Assembly: GCA_016184115.1 (NCBI GenBank)
Contig: JACPDH010000045.1
Span: 20,685 to 84,684 of the forward strand
Direction of reading: 5' to 3'
Source of the DNA: Acidobacteriota bacterium
Lineage (GTDB): Bacteria; Acidobacteriota; Thermoanaerobaculia; Gp7-AA8
Length of the DNA stretch: 64,000 nucleotides
In this document: one piece after another, positions 7,515 through 15,698 of the stretch
Numbering within the stretch: position 1 is the stretch's first letter
Layout of the letters: every line of letters starts with the position of its first letter
Notes under the pieces: model-generated
Database searches by the model: none
What the model was told of the DNA's origin: nothing
Seen by the model: only the letters and a program-made list of their open reading frames with translations
Made by a program: the position numbers and the translations under genes

Positions 7515-9476
7515 TTACATCCTGTCCGGCATCGGGATCCCGACGAGATCGAAGATCTGATTCATCGTCCTGCGGAAGACCTCGGCGACCACTGCTCTGC
7601 GCTGGCGTTCCGCGTCGTCCTTCTCGTTGAGGATCGGGAACTTGTGATAGAAGCTGTTGAAGGTCTGAGCAAGGTCAAACGCGTGGCGCGTGACGAGCGA
7701 CAGCTCGAGCGTCTCCACGGCACGTCTGATCACGTTGTCGGTGTCGGCACTCATCCGCACGATCTGCCACATGTCATCGACAAGCTCCTCGCCGATCGCC
7801 AGGCGGTCGAGCTGCGACTTGCCGAGCATTGGATCGACGCCACGCTCTTCCATCTTCCTGAAGATGTTCCCGACACGAACCGTCGAGTACTGCAGATACG
7901 GGCCGCTGTCGCCTTCGAAGCTGAGCGCTTCGTTGACGTCGAATGCGATCACTTTTGTGCGGCCATACTTCAGCATGAAATAGCGGAGCGCCGCGATCGC
8001 AATCTGCCGCGCGAGCTTCGCGTCATCTGCCTCGCTTCCAGTGGAACGCTCGCTGCTGATCTTCTCGCGTGCCTTGGCCTCGAGCTCGTCGAGCATGTCG
8101 TCGGCCTTCACGCCGAGTCCCTTGCGTCCCGACATCTCGAGATACGCCTTCTGCTCGTCCTCCGGCTTCACGTCGACGCCGAGCGCCTTCGCCGTCGCAG
8201 GGCTGAGCGCGACCATCTCGTAGGAGAAGTGGATCGACCGCTCCGACTCGGTCTGATGCCCAAGGATCCGAAGCCCTTCCTTCACGATCTTCTGCAGGTA
8301 GCCTTGCCGCACGTCGATGACGTTGTAGACCGACTGCGCACCACCGAAGTGCGGCGCCCCTTCGATCCCGTCCCCTTCGCTCGTCGTCTCCCAGACGATC
8401 CGCCCGTCGTCGTAGCGACGGAACTCACGATAGGCAAACGTGTCGCCGATGAGGCCGAACTTCCAGAGCTGGTAGGCGATGTCCTTGCCGACGTAGGTGA
8501 CCGTGCCGTTCGAACGGACGAGGATCTTGTCGGGCTCCTCCATTCCTTCGAACTCCGCGGAGTCGGCGAGCTTCATGACCCAGCAACCCTTGTGCTTCCC
8601 TTCCTCTTCGAAGACGACGGAACCCGAGGTCTTCAGGAGCTCGAACGCCCGATCCCAGAAGCGCTGACGGATGATGTCGCTCTCCTTGACGAGGACGTCG
8701 TACTCGATCCCGAGCCGGAGTGCCGTTTCGAGATGCCTCGTCACGATCGCCTTCGCCACGATGGCGCCGAGTCGCGCAGTCTCGCCCTCACCTTTCTCGA
8801 TCCGGTGCAGCGTCTCTTTCCGCCACTCGATTGCCTCGGGGTGCTTCTCGTAGTGCTGGCCGGTACGCGCATAGAGATCCCAGCAGAAGTAGTCGAACCT
8901 CACCGACGGGTCGGCGATCCGTTTCTCGACCTCCGCGATCCCTTCGCCGAGGAGCCGCTCGAAGCCGACGACGACGTCCGCGACCTGCACGCCGGTGTCG
9001 TCGATGTAGTTCTGCCGCTCGACGTGATTCCCGAGTGCGACGAGGCAGCGGATCAGCGTGTCGCCTAACACCGCGTTGCGAAGATGCCCGATGTGCGCAG
9101 CTTTGTTCGGGTTGATGTTCGTATGCTCGACCGTGACGCGATGCCCGGTCGCGCTTGGCGGTGCGCCGATCGCTCGCAGAAATTCGAGCGTGAAGAGACG
9201 GCGGTCGAAGTGGAAGTTGAGGTATCCCGCCCCTTCCACCGAGACTCGGCTGACGGCAACGGGAAGCTCGAGACCGCTCGCGATCGCCTCCGCGATCTGC
9301 CGCGGCGCCTTGCGCGCCTGCTTCGCCAGCTCCATTGCGACCGGCGTCGCGAGGTCGCCCATCGCGAGGCGCGGCGGCGCCTGGAGAACGACACGGTCGA
9401 TCGGGATACCGAAGAGGGTCAGCACCCGCGCCTTGATCGCGTCGGAGAGCTGGTCCGTGATTTGCTCGAGAATCAT
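7515..9476 (-). CDS. argS: Arginyl-tRNA synthetase
   Basis: 653 residues. A class I synthetase that charges tRNA-Arg. Seen in order: an Add-1 domain near the N-terminus, the nucleotide-binding AAHIGHLRNAVLGD (HIGH motif near residue 117), an insert-rich catalytic region, and a C-terminal DALR-type anticodon domain with SGPYLQYSTVRVGNI and a FNSFYHKFPIL tail. Length is slightly greater than the usual 550-600 owing to inserts in the catalytic half. A long open frame on the opposite strand (7401-9068) is a composition artefact. The start ATG is 3 bases after the stop of the histidine phosphatase gene, so the two are cotranscribed. Confidence 0.96.
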   Translation of the reverse strand: MILEQITDQLSDAIKARVLTLFGIPIDRVVLQAPPRLAMGDLATPVAMELAKQARKAPRQIAEAIASGLELPVAVSRVSVEGAGYLNFHFDRRLFTLEFLRAIGAPPSATGHRVTVEHTNINPNKAAHIGHLRNAVLGDTLIRCLVALGNHVERQNYIDDTGVQVADVVVGFERLLGEGIAEVEKRIADPSVRFDYFCWDLYARTGQHYEKHPEAIEWRKETLHRIEKGEGETARLGAIVAKAIVTRHLETALRLGIEYDVLVKESDIIRQRFWDRAFELLKTSGSVVFEEEGKHKGCWVMKLADSAEFEGMEEPDKILVRSNGTVTYVGKDIAYQLWKFGLIGDTFAYREFRRYDDGRIVWETTSEGDGIEGAPHFGGAQSVYNVIDVRQGYLQKIVKEGLRILGHQTESERSIHFSYEMVALSPATAKALGVDVKPEDEQKAYLEMSGRKGLGVKADDMLDELEAKAREKISSERSTGSEADDAKLARQIAIAALRYFMLKYGRTKVIAFDVNEALSFEGDSGPYLQYSTVRVGNIFRKMEERGVDPMLGKSQLDRLAIGEELVDDMWQIVRMSADTDNVIRRAVETLELSLVTRHAFDLAQTFNSFYHKFPILNEKDDAERQRRAVVAEVFRRTMNQIFDLVGIPMPDRM

Positions 9477-9479
9477 GCG

Positions 9480-10106
9480 TCACCTGCCGTATGCGTGATG
9501 GCCGACGTCGTTCCAGCACCGCATGAGGTAGCGGTCGGAACGCCATTCAAAGAGATTGATCGATGCGTTGTCCTGGAGAAACGTGCGCGCGCTCGCGAGC
9601 GGAAGCCCCATGAGCCCGGTGGCGAGGATCCGAATCGCCAGGCCGTGCGAGACGACGACGGGAACCGCCTTCGGCCCGTTCGCCGCCTCACGCTCTCCGA
9701 TCGCGAGCATCGCGCGACGCACGCGCGTGTCGACATCTGCGAACGACTCGCCACCCGGCGCCGGCGTCGAAGGATCGTGGAGCCAGGCACGATAGAGGTC
9801 AGGCTGCGCCTTCCGAACTTCATCGAAGGCGACACCCTCCCACTCACCGCAGTTCACCTCGCGCAGGTCGTCGATCGCCTGAAACTCGAGGTCGAGCTCG
9901 CGCCCGATGATCTCCGCAGTCGTTCGCGCGCGCGCCAGCGTCGAGCAATAGAGAGAGGTGGGACCGAGCTCGCGGAGACGGACGCCGAGCAGGCGCGCCT
10001 GCTCTTTCCCTTCCTCCGAAAGCTCACTGTCGCTCCAGCCTTGGGCGACGCCTCGGGCGTTGTCGACGGTCTGGCCATGGCGGCAGAGTATGAGTCGTTC
10101 GAACAT
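9480..10106 (-). CDS. Histidine phosphatase superfamily protein (phosphoglycerate mutase-like)
   Basis: 208 residues. The N-terminal LILCRHGQTVDN carries the phospho-accepting histidine, and VVVSHGLAIRIL the second active-site histidine; LREVNCGEWEG is the usual connecting block. Members include alpha-ribazole phosphatase (CobC), broad-specificity phosphatases and cofactor-dependent phosphoglycerate mutases; length and loops fit the phosphatase type rather than true mutase, but the substrate is not evident. It forms a tight pair with argS downstream, with a 3-base gap. Confidence 0.85.
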   Translation of the reverse strand: MFERLILCRHGQTVDNARGVAQGWSDSELSEEGKEQARLLGVRLRELGPTSLYCSTLARARTTAEIIGRELDLEFQAIDDLREVNCGEWEGVAFDEVRKAQPDLYRAWLHDPSTPAPGGESFADVDTRVRRAMLAIGEREAANGPKAVPVVVSHGLAIRILATGLMGLPLASARTFLQDNASINLFEWRSDRYLMRCWNDVGHHAYGR

Positions 10107-10169
10107 GGGCGTCGTTGCGGGCCGCGATTTCCGATTGAGGCGCGTGTCTCGACTCGATGACGAAAGCCC

Positions 10170-10262
10170 GAAATGAGAACGTAGAACGATGAATTCAGAA
10201 CCGAGAAATGGAGCTCTGACTCTTTTCTGGATTCAACGTTCAGCGTTCTAACTTCTCACTTC
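10170..10262. repeat. GAA-heptad hairpin (copy 1)
   Basis: Six consecutive 7-base units each beginning GAA (10170-10211: for example GAACGTA, GAACGAT, GAATTCA) face six units (10221-10262) that on the complementary strand also each begin GAA, around a 9-base loop. Pairing is exact at the GAA/TTC positions and partly variable between them. Related copies are at 21813-21906 and 36372-36460. This copy lies between the histidine phosphatase and DUF4177 genes. Confidence 0.88.
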
Positions 10263-10331
10263 AGGGTTTCCCTGAATCAGCCGGTACCGATGCTCGAAAA
10301 CGGTCAACTCGCACAGCCCGCGAGGGGCTGC
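10260..10331 (-). terminator. Two short hairpins downstream of DUF4177
   Basis: TTCAGGG, three bases, CCCTGAA (10260-10276) forms a perfect 7-bp hairpin adjoining the heptad element. A second hairpin, CAGCCC/GGGCTG, lies at about 10315-10331. Neither has a strong T-run. They may end the DUF4177 transcript. The rest of the 10107-10375 spacer shows nothing else. Confidence 0.4.
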
Positions 10332-10375
10332 ACGATATCAGAATCCGTTGTGGGGGGTGAGTGTGCTGCGCGGCG

Positions 10376-10567
10376 TCAGGCTGTGACTTTTTCGCGCTTG
10401 AACACCATGCCGATGTGGTCGGTGGCGCCGGTCTTGAAGTTGATCGATGTAATGCTGACCAGCTCCCAGCCATCCTCACCAAGGCGATTGAGCTCCTCGG
10501 CGCGCCGCGGATCCATGGAGTAGTTCTCCGATCGGACGTTGATGATCTTGTACTCCCACTTCGTCAT
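10376..10567 (-). CDS. DUF4177 domain protein
   Basis: 63 residues starting MTKWEYKIINV, followed by LNRLGEDGWELVSI and MVFKREK, the pattern of the DUF4177 family of small beta-rich proteins. No signal peptide or membrane segment. The function of the family is unknown. It stands alone between two spacers that contain heptad repeats. A weak GGGAGGCGG Shine-Dalgarno-like sequence lies upstream on the coding strand. Confidence 0.8.
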   Translation of the reverse strand: MTKWEYKIINVRSENYSMDPRRAEELNRLGEDGWELVSITSINFKTGATDHIGMVFKREKVTA

Positions 10568-10624
10568 AAATCCGCCTCCCCAGTCCCGTACAAACAGTTG
10601 CGGCAGCTGAAGTGTAGCAATTTA

Positions 10625-10665
10625 GAGGCGAAAGGCGAAAGGCGACAACGCGAACGCAGCCGGTG
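10625..10665. repeat. GGCGAAA heptad repeat
   Basis: GGCGAAA, GGCGAAA and GGCGACA occur in phase from 10628, followed by a GCGAACG continuation. A degenerate facing arm (CTCGCC, CTTGCCG) overlaps the last codons of the glycerophosphodiesterase gene at 10712-10760. Read in another phase, this is again GAA every 7 bases. Confidence 0.6.
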
Positions 10666-10726
10666 TGCCGAGAGGTTGCAACGCGATCGTGGGGGCGATC
10701 CGTCGGCTCTCCCTCGCCTTCTCGCG

Positions 10727-11419
10727 TCACCTGTCGCTTGCCGTTTCCCGCCACGCCACCGCGTCCGACGGGACGTCGGTGATGACGCCATGGCAGCCCC
10801 AGGTGTGGAACGGTTCCCACCAGTACGACGTGTTCGGCACCCAGGGCACGACCTTCACTCCCGCGTCGAGATACTCGGACACGATCTCCTCATCGACGAA
10901 CGTATGCGCTGGAAACAGCCACTGCGCTCCGAGATTGCGCACGTAACCGGCACCGCGGACGAGATTCCCCGCGATGGTCGCACCGAGCTCGAAGCTTCCG
11001 CTCCGGAGCTCGCGCAGTTCCGCGAGCTCCGCGACGAGCCGATGGTCGAACGCGGCGATGACCACACGCTCGATGCCGGCGACACAATCGACCAGCTCGC
11101 GTGCGAAGCCACGTCCCTTGATCTCGAGAATCAGCTCCGGGGTTCCCGGGAGCTCGCGGAGGCTCGCGAGTGTCACGAGGCCGGGCCAGGCGACGGAGAG
11201 CTCCGCGAAGGTGAAGCGCTCGACAGGAGTGCCACCGATTTCGTCGTCGTGGAAGAGAACGATCGTTCCGTCGACGAGCCGCCTTACGTCAGCCTCGATG
11301 CCGTCCGCACCCTCACCGACGGCGAGAGCGAATGCGTCGGGTGTGTTCTCCAGAGCGCGCCGCCGGTCGCCTCGGTGACCGTAGATCCGAAGCCGCTGCG
11401 AGCCTTGTCTGGATGGCAT
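10727..11419 (-). CDS. Glycerophosphodiester phosphodiesterase family protein
   Basis: 230 residues, a TIM-barrel GDPD domain. The active-site blocks are YGHRGDRRRALENT (His and the RG pair), GIEADVRR with the metal-binding Glu-Asp, VLFHDDEIG with the second catalytic His, and LILEIKGR. The family hydrolyses glycerophosphodiesters to glycerol-3-phosphate and an alcohol. There is no signal peptide, so a cytosolic enzyme is expected. The gene is divergent from the response regulator gene across a 96-base spacer that should contain both promoters. The last codons overlap a degenerate heptad repeat. Confidence 0.87.
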   Translation of the reverse strand: MPSRQGSQRLRIYGHRGDRRRALENTPDAFALAVGEGADGIEADVRRLVDGTIVLFHDDEIGGTPVERFTFAELSVAWPGLVTLASLRELPGTPELILEIKGRGFARELVDCVAGIERVVIAAFDHRLVAELAELRELRSGSFELGATIAGNLVRGAGYVRNLGAQWLFPAHTFVDEEIVSEYLDAGVKVVPWVPNTSYWWEPFHTWGCHGVITDVPSDAVAWRETASDR

Positions 11420-11515
11420 AACCTGCTGTTCCTTGAATCAGTTCTGCGCGGCTGTTTCGTTGACTTGCCGCGCACCTGAATGGTACGTTGGCCCAAACAT
11501 CGGAGCCAGAAAAAC

Positions 11516-13390
11516 ATGCCCAAGAAGATCCTTCTTGCTGACGACAGCATCACCATTCAGAAGGTCGTCGAGCTGACGTTTTCCGACGGGGACTACGAGG
11601 TGGTCGCGGTCAACAACGGCGCCCGGGCAATCGACAAGCTCGGCGAAATGCGCCCCGACATCATCCTGTCCGACATCATCATGCCGGAGAGGAACGGCTA
11701 CGAGGTTTGCGAGTATGTGAAGTCGCAGCCTGCGCTCCGGTCGATTCCCGTCATCCTCCTCACGGGCACGTTTGAGCCATTCGACCCCGATCGCGCCGAG
11801 AAGGCGGGTTGCGACGCCGTCGTCACCAAGCCATTCGAGTCGCAAAATCTGATCCACAAAGTCGAAGAGCTGATCGCGTCGGCCGCGCAGCAGTACTCGT
11901 CCCCCGAACCGGAAATCGAAGCTCCGGCCCCACCGCAGGTCGACATGTCGGGAGAGACGCGAGCGTGGCAGATTCCGTCGATGACGCCGGCCTACGAGCC
12001 GCCGCAGGAAGCTGCTGCCCCGTTCGCCGCGCCTCCATCGTTCTCGACACGGGAAGCGCCGTTCGAAATGCCAACGTCCGAGCCCGCTCCGATTCACGAA
12101 GCTCCGACGGATGTGTTCGAGACTCCGCCAAGCGACGCGTTCGCTGCCGAAACGCGCGCCTTTCCAGCGCTCGGATTCGATCAGCTTCAGGATCTTCAGC
12201 AGCCGGCCGCCGAGGAACCTGCCCCGATGTTCGAGATGGGAGCGCCAGAGCCGCCCCCGGCGCCAGAGCCACCCCCGGCGCTCGAGTCACCCGCACCCGG
12301 ATTCGAAAGCGCAACACGCGCGGTCCCCGCGCTCGATCTCGATCGCGTGCAGACCGAAAAGCAGTTCGCGATCTCGGACGAACCCGAGCCCGCCGCTCCC
12401 TTCGGCGTAGAAGAGACGGCTGCAGAGGAGCAGCAGTACTCGGCCGAGACGCGCGCCTTCCCTGTCATGAGCTTTGATCAGCTTCAGGCAATGCAGGAGG
12501 CCGCTCCGCAAGGCGAGGAGACGATCGAGCCGCCAGCGGAAGAGCCTCTCGCGGCTCCACCACAAGACGAAGTGTTCGGCGGAAGCGAAGAGCCGGCGTT
12601 CTCCGCGGAGACGCGCGCCTTCCCTGCAATGAGCTTCGACCAGCTTCAGACGATCCAGCAGGAGAGTGCGCCAGAGGAACCAGCGGCGGAGCCCGAATGG
12701 GCCGCCCCCTCGCCGGAGGAACCAGCGCCGGAGTGGGGCGCGTCCGCAGAGGCTCCAGCATGGGGAGCTCCGGAGCCGACCCCCGAAGCCGAGCCGGCCT
12801 CGCCACTCGCCGCTGAACCCGAGTGGTCCGCTCCCGCCGCACCCGAAGAACCTGCGCCGTCGTGGGGCGCACCCGTCGAGGAACCGGCGTGGGGAACCTC
12901 AGAGCCAGCGCCGGAGCCGGTAGCCGAGCCCGAATGGGCTGCGCCTGCTGCAGAACCTGAGTGGGCGCAACCTGAACCCTCGTGGGACGAGTCAACCGGG
13001 AAAGTTCACGCTGCCGGCCTCGACGAGAGCGCTCTGCGCGATGAAGCTCCCGCAGCGGCACCGCCCATCGAAGAGCCGTCGTGGAGCGCGCCCGCCGAAG
13101 AACCTCCACCGATGGAAGACGTCGCTCCCGCGTGGAACGAACCGGAGCCGATGGCGCCCGTTGCGAAACCTGAAGCGAGACGCGAGCTCGTGTCAGAGCC
13201 CGCAATCGTCGCAGCCGCGGCGTCGCTCGGAGCCGGAGAGCTGAGCCAGGAGCAGATCGACGCAATCGCGCATCGCGTCGTCGAGCTCATGTCGGACGAC
13301 ATCATCCGGAAGATTGCCTGGGAGGTCGTTCCCGAGCTCGCCGACATGATCGTTCGCGACAGGATCAAGGAGCTCGAGAGCGCGGAGTAG
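11516..13390 (+). CDS. Response regulator with long repetitive acidic Pro/Ala tail
   Basis: 624 residues from ATG 11516 (GGAG about 10 bases upstream; an upstream in-frame start would add 12 residues not expected for a receiver). Residues 1-120 are a receiver domain: ILLADDS, phospho-acceptor Asp in IILSDIIMPE, and TKPFE. Then comes a 400-residue disordered Pro/Glu/Ala region with a repeated motif (E/A)TRAxPxxxxDxxQ at about residues 211, 264, 309 and 364, then EPxWxxP repeats rich in Trp. The last 50 residues form a helical module (LSQEQIDAIAHRVVELMSDD, then IAWEVVPELADMIVRDRI) seen at the C-terminus of other receiver proteins of delta-proteobacterial and acidobacterial type. No DNA-binding domain is present; a scaffold role in polarity or motility is inference. 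Confidence 0.85.
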   Translation: MPKKILLADDSITIQKVVELTFSDGDYEVVAVNNGARAIDKLGEMRPDIILSDIIMPERNGYEVCEYVKSQPALRSIPVILLTGTFEPFDPDRAEKAGCDAVVTKPFESQNLIHKVEELIASAAQQYSSPEPEIEAPAPPQVDMSGETRAWQIPSMTPAYEPPQEAAAPFAAPPSFSTREAPFEMPTSEPAPIHEAPTDVFETPPSDAFAAETRAFPALGFDQLQDLQQPAAEEPAPMFEMGAPEPPPAPEPPPALESPAPGFESATRAVPALDLDRVQTEKQFAISDEPEPAAPFGVEETAAEEQQYSAETRAFPVMSFDQLQAMQEAAPQGEETIEPPAEEPLAAPPQDEVFGGSEEPAFSAETRAFPAMSFDQLQTIQQESAPEEPAAEPEWAAPSPEEPAPEWGASAEAPAWGAPEPTPEAEPASPLAAEPEWSAPAAPEEPAPSWGAPVEEPAWGTSEPAPEPVAEPEWAAPAAEPEWAQPEPSWDESTGKVHAAGLDESALRDEAPAAAPPIEEPSWSAPAEEPPPMEDVAPAWNEPEPMAPVAKPEARRELVSEPAIVAAAASLGAGELSQEQIDAIAHRVVELMSDDIIRKIAWEVVPELADMIVRDRIKELESAE

Positions 13391-13410
13391 TCCCGATCAG
13401 GAACGAGGTG

Positions 13411-13442
13411 ACGAGAACGGCGCCTAACGGCGCCGTTCTCGT
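13411..13442. terminator. Perfect 14-bp hairpin with TAAC loop
   Basis: ACGAGAACGGCGCC, loop TAAC, then the exact complement, 21 bases after the response regulator stop. No T-run follows, so it may act as a bidirectional or Rho-assisted terminator between convergent genes. The loop and flanks create a GCCTAAC heptamer. The rest of 13443-13554 is featureless. Confidence 0.7.
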
Positions 13443-13554
13443 TCGAGGCACGCGACATCGGGGCTTCTTCACCGAAACACTCACACCTGGCGTCAACGCT
13501 GCTCTTCGGCGTGGAAATGCGCAAGTTTCGTTTGCGCACTCCAGACGACGCCCG

Positions 13555-14094
13555 TCAGCGTGCCTTCCAGGGCACGTCCTCGACGCCCGCCGTGTGATTC
13601 GCGTATCGCGCTGCGACGAAGAGGAAGTCGGAGAGCCGGTTGAGGTATCGAGTCGCGCGCGACGTGTCGTCGCCCGGCTCGCCGAGCGCGACGACCATCC
13701 GCTCCGAGCGGCGGCACACCGTGCGCGCGACGTGCGCTGCCGCGGCCGCGGGCGAGCCACCAGGGAGGACGAAGTTCTTCAGCGGTGCGAGCTCCGACTC
13801 CATTCGGTCGATCGTTCGCTCGAGCACCTCGATACGCGGCTCGGCGACACCGCGGAACTTTTCGTTAGGCGAAGCCGATGCGAGGAGTGCACCGATGTCG
13901 AACAGGTCACTCTGGATCGCCGCGAGCTCGGCATCGATCGCGCCATCCTGCCACGCGGCGCGCACGACGCCGACGTGCGAATTCAACTCGTCGATCGTTC
14001 CATACGCCTCGATCCGGTGATGATCCTTGCGGACCCGTTCCCCACCGAGCAGCGATGTCTCGCCCGTGTCTCCCGTCTTCGTGTAAATCTTCAT
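13555..14094 (-). CDS. Cob(I)alamin adenosyltransferase (PduO type)
   Basis: 179 residues. MKIYTKTGDTGETSLLGGERV at the N-terminus is the ATP-binding signature of PduO-type ATP:corrinoid adenosyltransferases, and VCRRSERMVVAL followed by RYLNRLSDFLFVAARYAN is the second conserved block with the subunit-interface arginines. The enzyme transfers adenosyl from ATP to cob(I)alamin, supplying coenzyme B12. The start codon overlaps the stop of the upstream phospholipase C-like gene (ATGA), so translation is coupled. No B12-dependent enzyme or cobalamin riboswitch is visible nearby. Confidence 0.93.
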   Translation of the reverse strand: MKIYTKTGDTGETSLLGGERVRKDHHRIEAYGTIDELNSHVGVVRAAWQDGAIDAELAAIQSDLFDIGALLASASPNEKFRGVAEPRIEVLERTIDRMESELAPLKNFVLPGGSPAAAAAHVARTVCRRSERMVVALGEPGDDTSRATRYLNRLSDFLFVAARYANHTAGVEDVPWKAR

Positions 14095-14981
14095 TTCTGC
14101 TCCTTCTTCGGGCGACCCTGCGTTCCATTGAGGTACGCGGTCCACCAGAGGTCGCGGAGCCACGATGCCCCTGCGGCGATCCGCTCCGCTGCAAATCGCT
14201 TCCCTGCTTCGCTGCCTGCGCCGTCGAACGCACCGTCGCGGTCGAGCCGGTAGAGCGCAGGAACGAGTGCATGGGACTCGCGGATGAAGCCGGTCGCGGC
14301 CAGGAAGTAGTCGTCGCGTCGCATCGCCCGATGCAACAGCGGTACGACGTCGTCGATCGCGACGTGGCGCGTCACGAAATCCGACTCGAACCTCCGATGC
14401 GCCTCGCAGTCGCTGCGAAATCGCTCCGGGTTCTCCGCCCCTACCCAGCCGTTGTAGTGAATCGTCGCGTGATGCGGGTTCGCTGCGTCGGCGACGAAAT
14501 GGCCGAGCACACCCGAGAGGTAGACGATGTTTTCCTCGATCTGGCCCCGCTCGATCGAGTCCGCCGCGCGCTTCCAGAGCTGCCACTGCCGCTCGAGGTG
14601 CTCGCACGTCTCCGCGATGCGCCACGGAAGAAAACCGGTGGTGCGATTGTCGATCGCGTTCGCACGAAGCGTCCCGCTCGTCCCGAGCAACTCCAGAAAC
14701 TCGTAGCGCTCGCGCGGCAGGTCGAGCTCGGCAACGTACTCCCAGTCGAGAAAGTGATCGTTCGCGAACATGTCGTCCGCTGATGCGCCCGCGCCGTGCA
14801 ATCGGTCAGGGTCATAGCCGAGATAGACGAGCCCAGGATAGGACTCGTGGAAGAATCGCGGCAGTTCGTAAGGGACGGCAAAGGTCGCCGCCTCGTTGGC
14901 GAGGTAATGCCCTTTCTGTCCCCAGGCGGCGGCGGGGAGCGTCGTCAGTGCGGTGAGCGCGAGCGCAAGTAGGTGGCGCAT
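14091..14981 (-). CDS. Exported zinc-dependent phospholipase C / S1-P1 nuclease-like protein
   Basis: 296 residues. Starts MRHLLALALTALTTLPAAAW, a signal peptide, immediately followed by WGQKGHYLANEAA: the N-terminal Trp and His of mature zinc phospholipase C and P1 nuclease folds are metal ligands. Further ligands are expected in HFLDWEY and in GHFVADAANPHHATIHYNG, the HxxxD/HH block. Hence a secreted trinuclear-zinc hydrolase acting on phosphodiesters is likely; substrate unknown. The start at 14981 is chosen because an upstream extension would translate heptad-repeat DNA. It overlaps the cobalamin adenosyltransferase gene by 4 bases. Confidence 0.78.
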   Translation of the reverse strand: MRHLLALALTALTTLPAAAWGQKGHYLANEAATFAVPYELPRFFHESYPGLVYLGYDPDRLHGAGASADDMFANDHFLDWEYVAELDLPRERYEFLELLGTSGTLRANAIDNRTTGFLPWRIAETCEHLERQWQLWKRAADSIERGQIEENIVYLSGVLGHFVADAANPHHATIHYNGWVGAENPERFRSDCEAHRRFESDFVTRHVAIDDVVPLLHRAMRRDDYFLAATGFIRESHALVPALYRLDRDGAFDGAGSEAGKRFAAERIAAGASWLRDLWWTAYLNGTQGRPKKEQK

Positions 14982-15306
14982 CGAGACACGATAGCTGCCG
15001 GATTGAGAATTGAGAATTGAGAATTGAGGGAAGAGGCGAAAAGGTAAAAGGCGAGAGGTGATGAGCAGGCGATTGAAACGGCGGATTTCGATCCGCCGCA
15101 TGAGACGAACGACCGGGCTCGGGCTCGGGAGCGTTCACGTTCACGGGTGGTTCATTTGCCATTCCGCGCGACCCTGATCGCTCGATTTTCAATTCTCCAT
15201 CCTCAATTCCGGTGCCGGGAATGGCTCTTCCTACCACCGGGTTTGACGGGTGGCGCGAATTCACCTAGAATCCGCGCTCCCCACGCCGAAAGGCGTGACC
15301 TCACGT
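14982..15306. repeat. GAATTGA composite element, plus orientation, with palindrome
   Basis: This 325-base spacer upstream of the phospholipase-like gene starts with in-phase heptads at 15000-15076: GGATTGA, three copies of GAATTGA, then diverging units ending GAGCAGG and CGATTGA. A perfect palindrome follows (GGCGGAT, TTCG, ATCCGCC; 15080-15097). A complementary array with TCAATTC, TCCATCC and TCAATTC lies at 15189-15209. The same composite in reverse orientation occurs at 15532-15622, on the other side of tRNA-Pro. No gene is visible. Confidence 0.8.
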
Positions 15307-15383
15307 CGGGGCTTAGCTCAGCCTGGTAGAGCGCACGGTTCGGGTCCGTGAGGTCGGAGGTTCGAATCCTCTAGCCCCGACCA
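15307..15383 (+). tRNA. tRNA-Pro (CGG anticodon), CCA encoded
   Basis: 77 bases. The 7-bp acceptor stem CGGGGCT/AGCCCCG is perfect. The D-arm contains AGCCTGGTAGAGC, the anticodon arm is CACGG, loop TTCGGGT, CCGTG (anticodon CGG, reading CCG), and the T-arm is GGAGG, TTCGAAT, CCTCT. Discriminator A and CCA are encoded. The extra loop is short (class I). The length and the CGGGG start match bacterial proline tRNAs. CCG is a favoured Pro codon in the surrounding genes. Confidence 0.97.
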
Positions 15384-15386
15384 ACG

Positions 15387-15416
15387 AATCCTCCCACTCG
15401 CCTGGGGGGATTTTTT
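15387..15416 (+). terminator. Rho-independent terminator after tRNA-Pro
   Basis: AATCCTCCC, an 8-base loop and GGGGGGATT with a TTTTTT run, 4 bases after the tRNA CCA end. Confidence 0.85.
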
Positions 15417-15698
15417 ACGTCCAGCGATCTCCCACATGCCGGACTTGAGCATTGAGAGAGGGCTCGTCGCTCACACCACGAAGGCCGTCCCGTGAACACT
15501 CCCGCTTCCGCTCCCGGCTGTTGGTTTTCGTGGCGGATCGGAATCCGCCGCTACGAGAGCCTGCTCATCATCTCCCGCCCCATCGCCTCATATCCGATTC
15601 TCGATTCTAAATTCTCAGTTCCGCCGCCTCGCGACGGCCGCGGTTGCGTCCTACCTCCCCGCGGCGTCTAATCACCGAACAGACGATTGGAGCCCGAC
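15417..15698. repeat. GAATTGA composite element, minus orientation
   Basis: Read on the complementary strand, 15622 to 15560 shows in-phase units such as AGAATTT, AGAATCG, AGAATCG, GATATGA and AGATGAT and ends with GAGCAGG. It then reaches GGCGGATTCCGATCCGCC (15549-15532), which differs by one base from the palindrome at 15080-15097. A short ATTGAG motif lies at 15446-15460. The remainder up to the macroglobulin ribosome binding site holds nothing recognisable. Confidence 0.78.

Noticed and set aside
7401..9068. Long plus-strand open frame (555 codons) opposite argS
   Set aside because: It is the antisense shadow of a clear argS gene; the product is an Arg/Asp/His-rich low-complexity string without family features, as expected from GC-rich codon bias.
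13443..14094. Cobalamin riboswitch controlling the adenosyltransferase
   Set aside because: No B12-box-like sequence upstream; the gene starts inside the preceding gene by a 4-base overlap.
14982..15101. N-terminal extension of the phospholipase-like gene
   Set aside because: The extra residues come from the GAATTGA heptads; the signal peptide begins at 14981.
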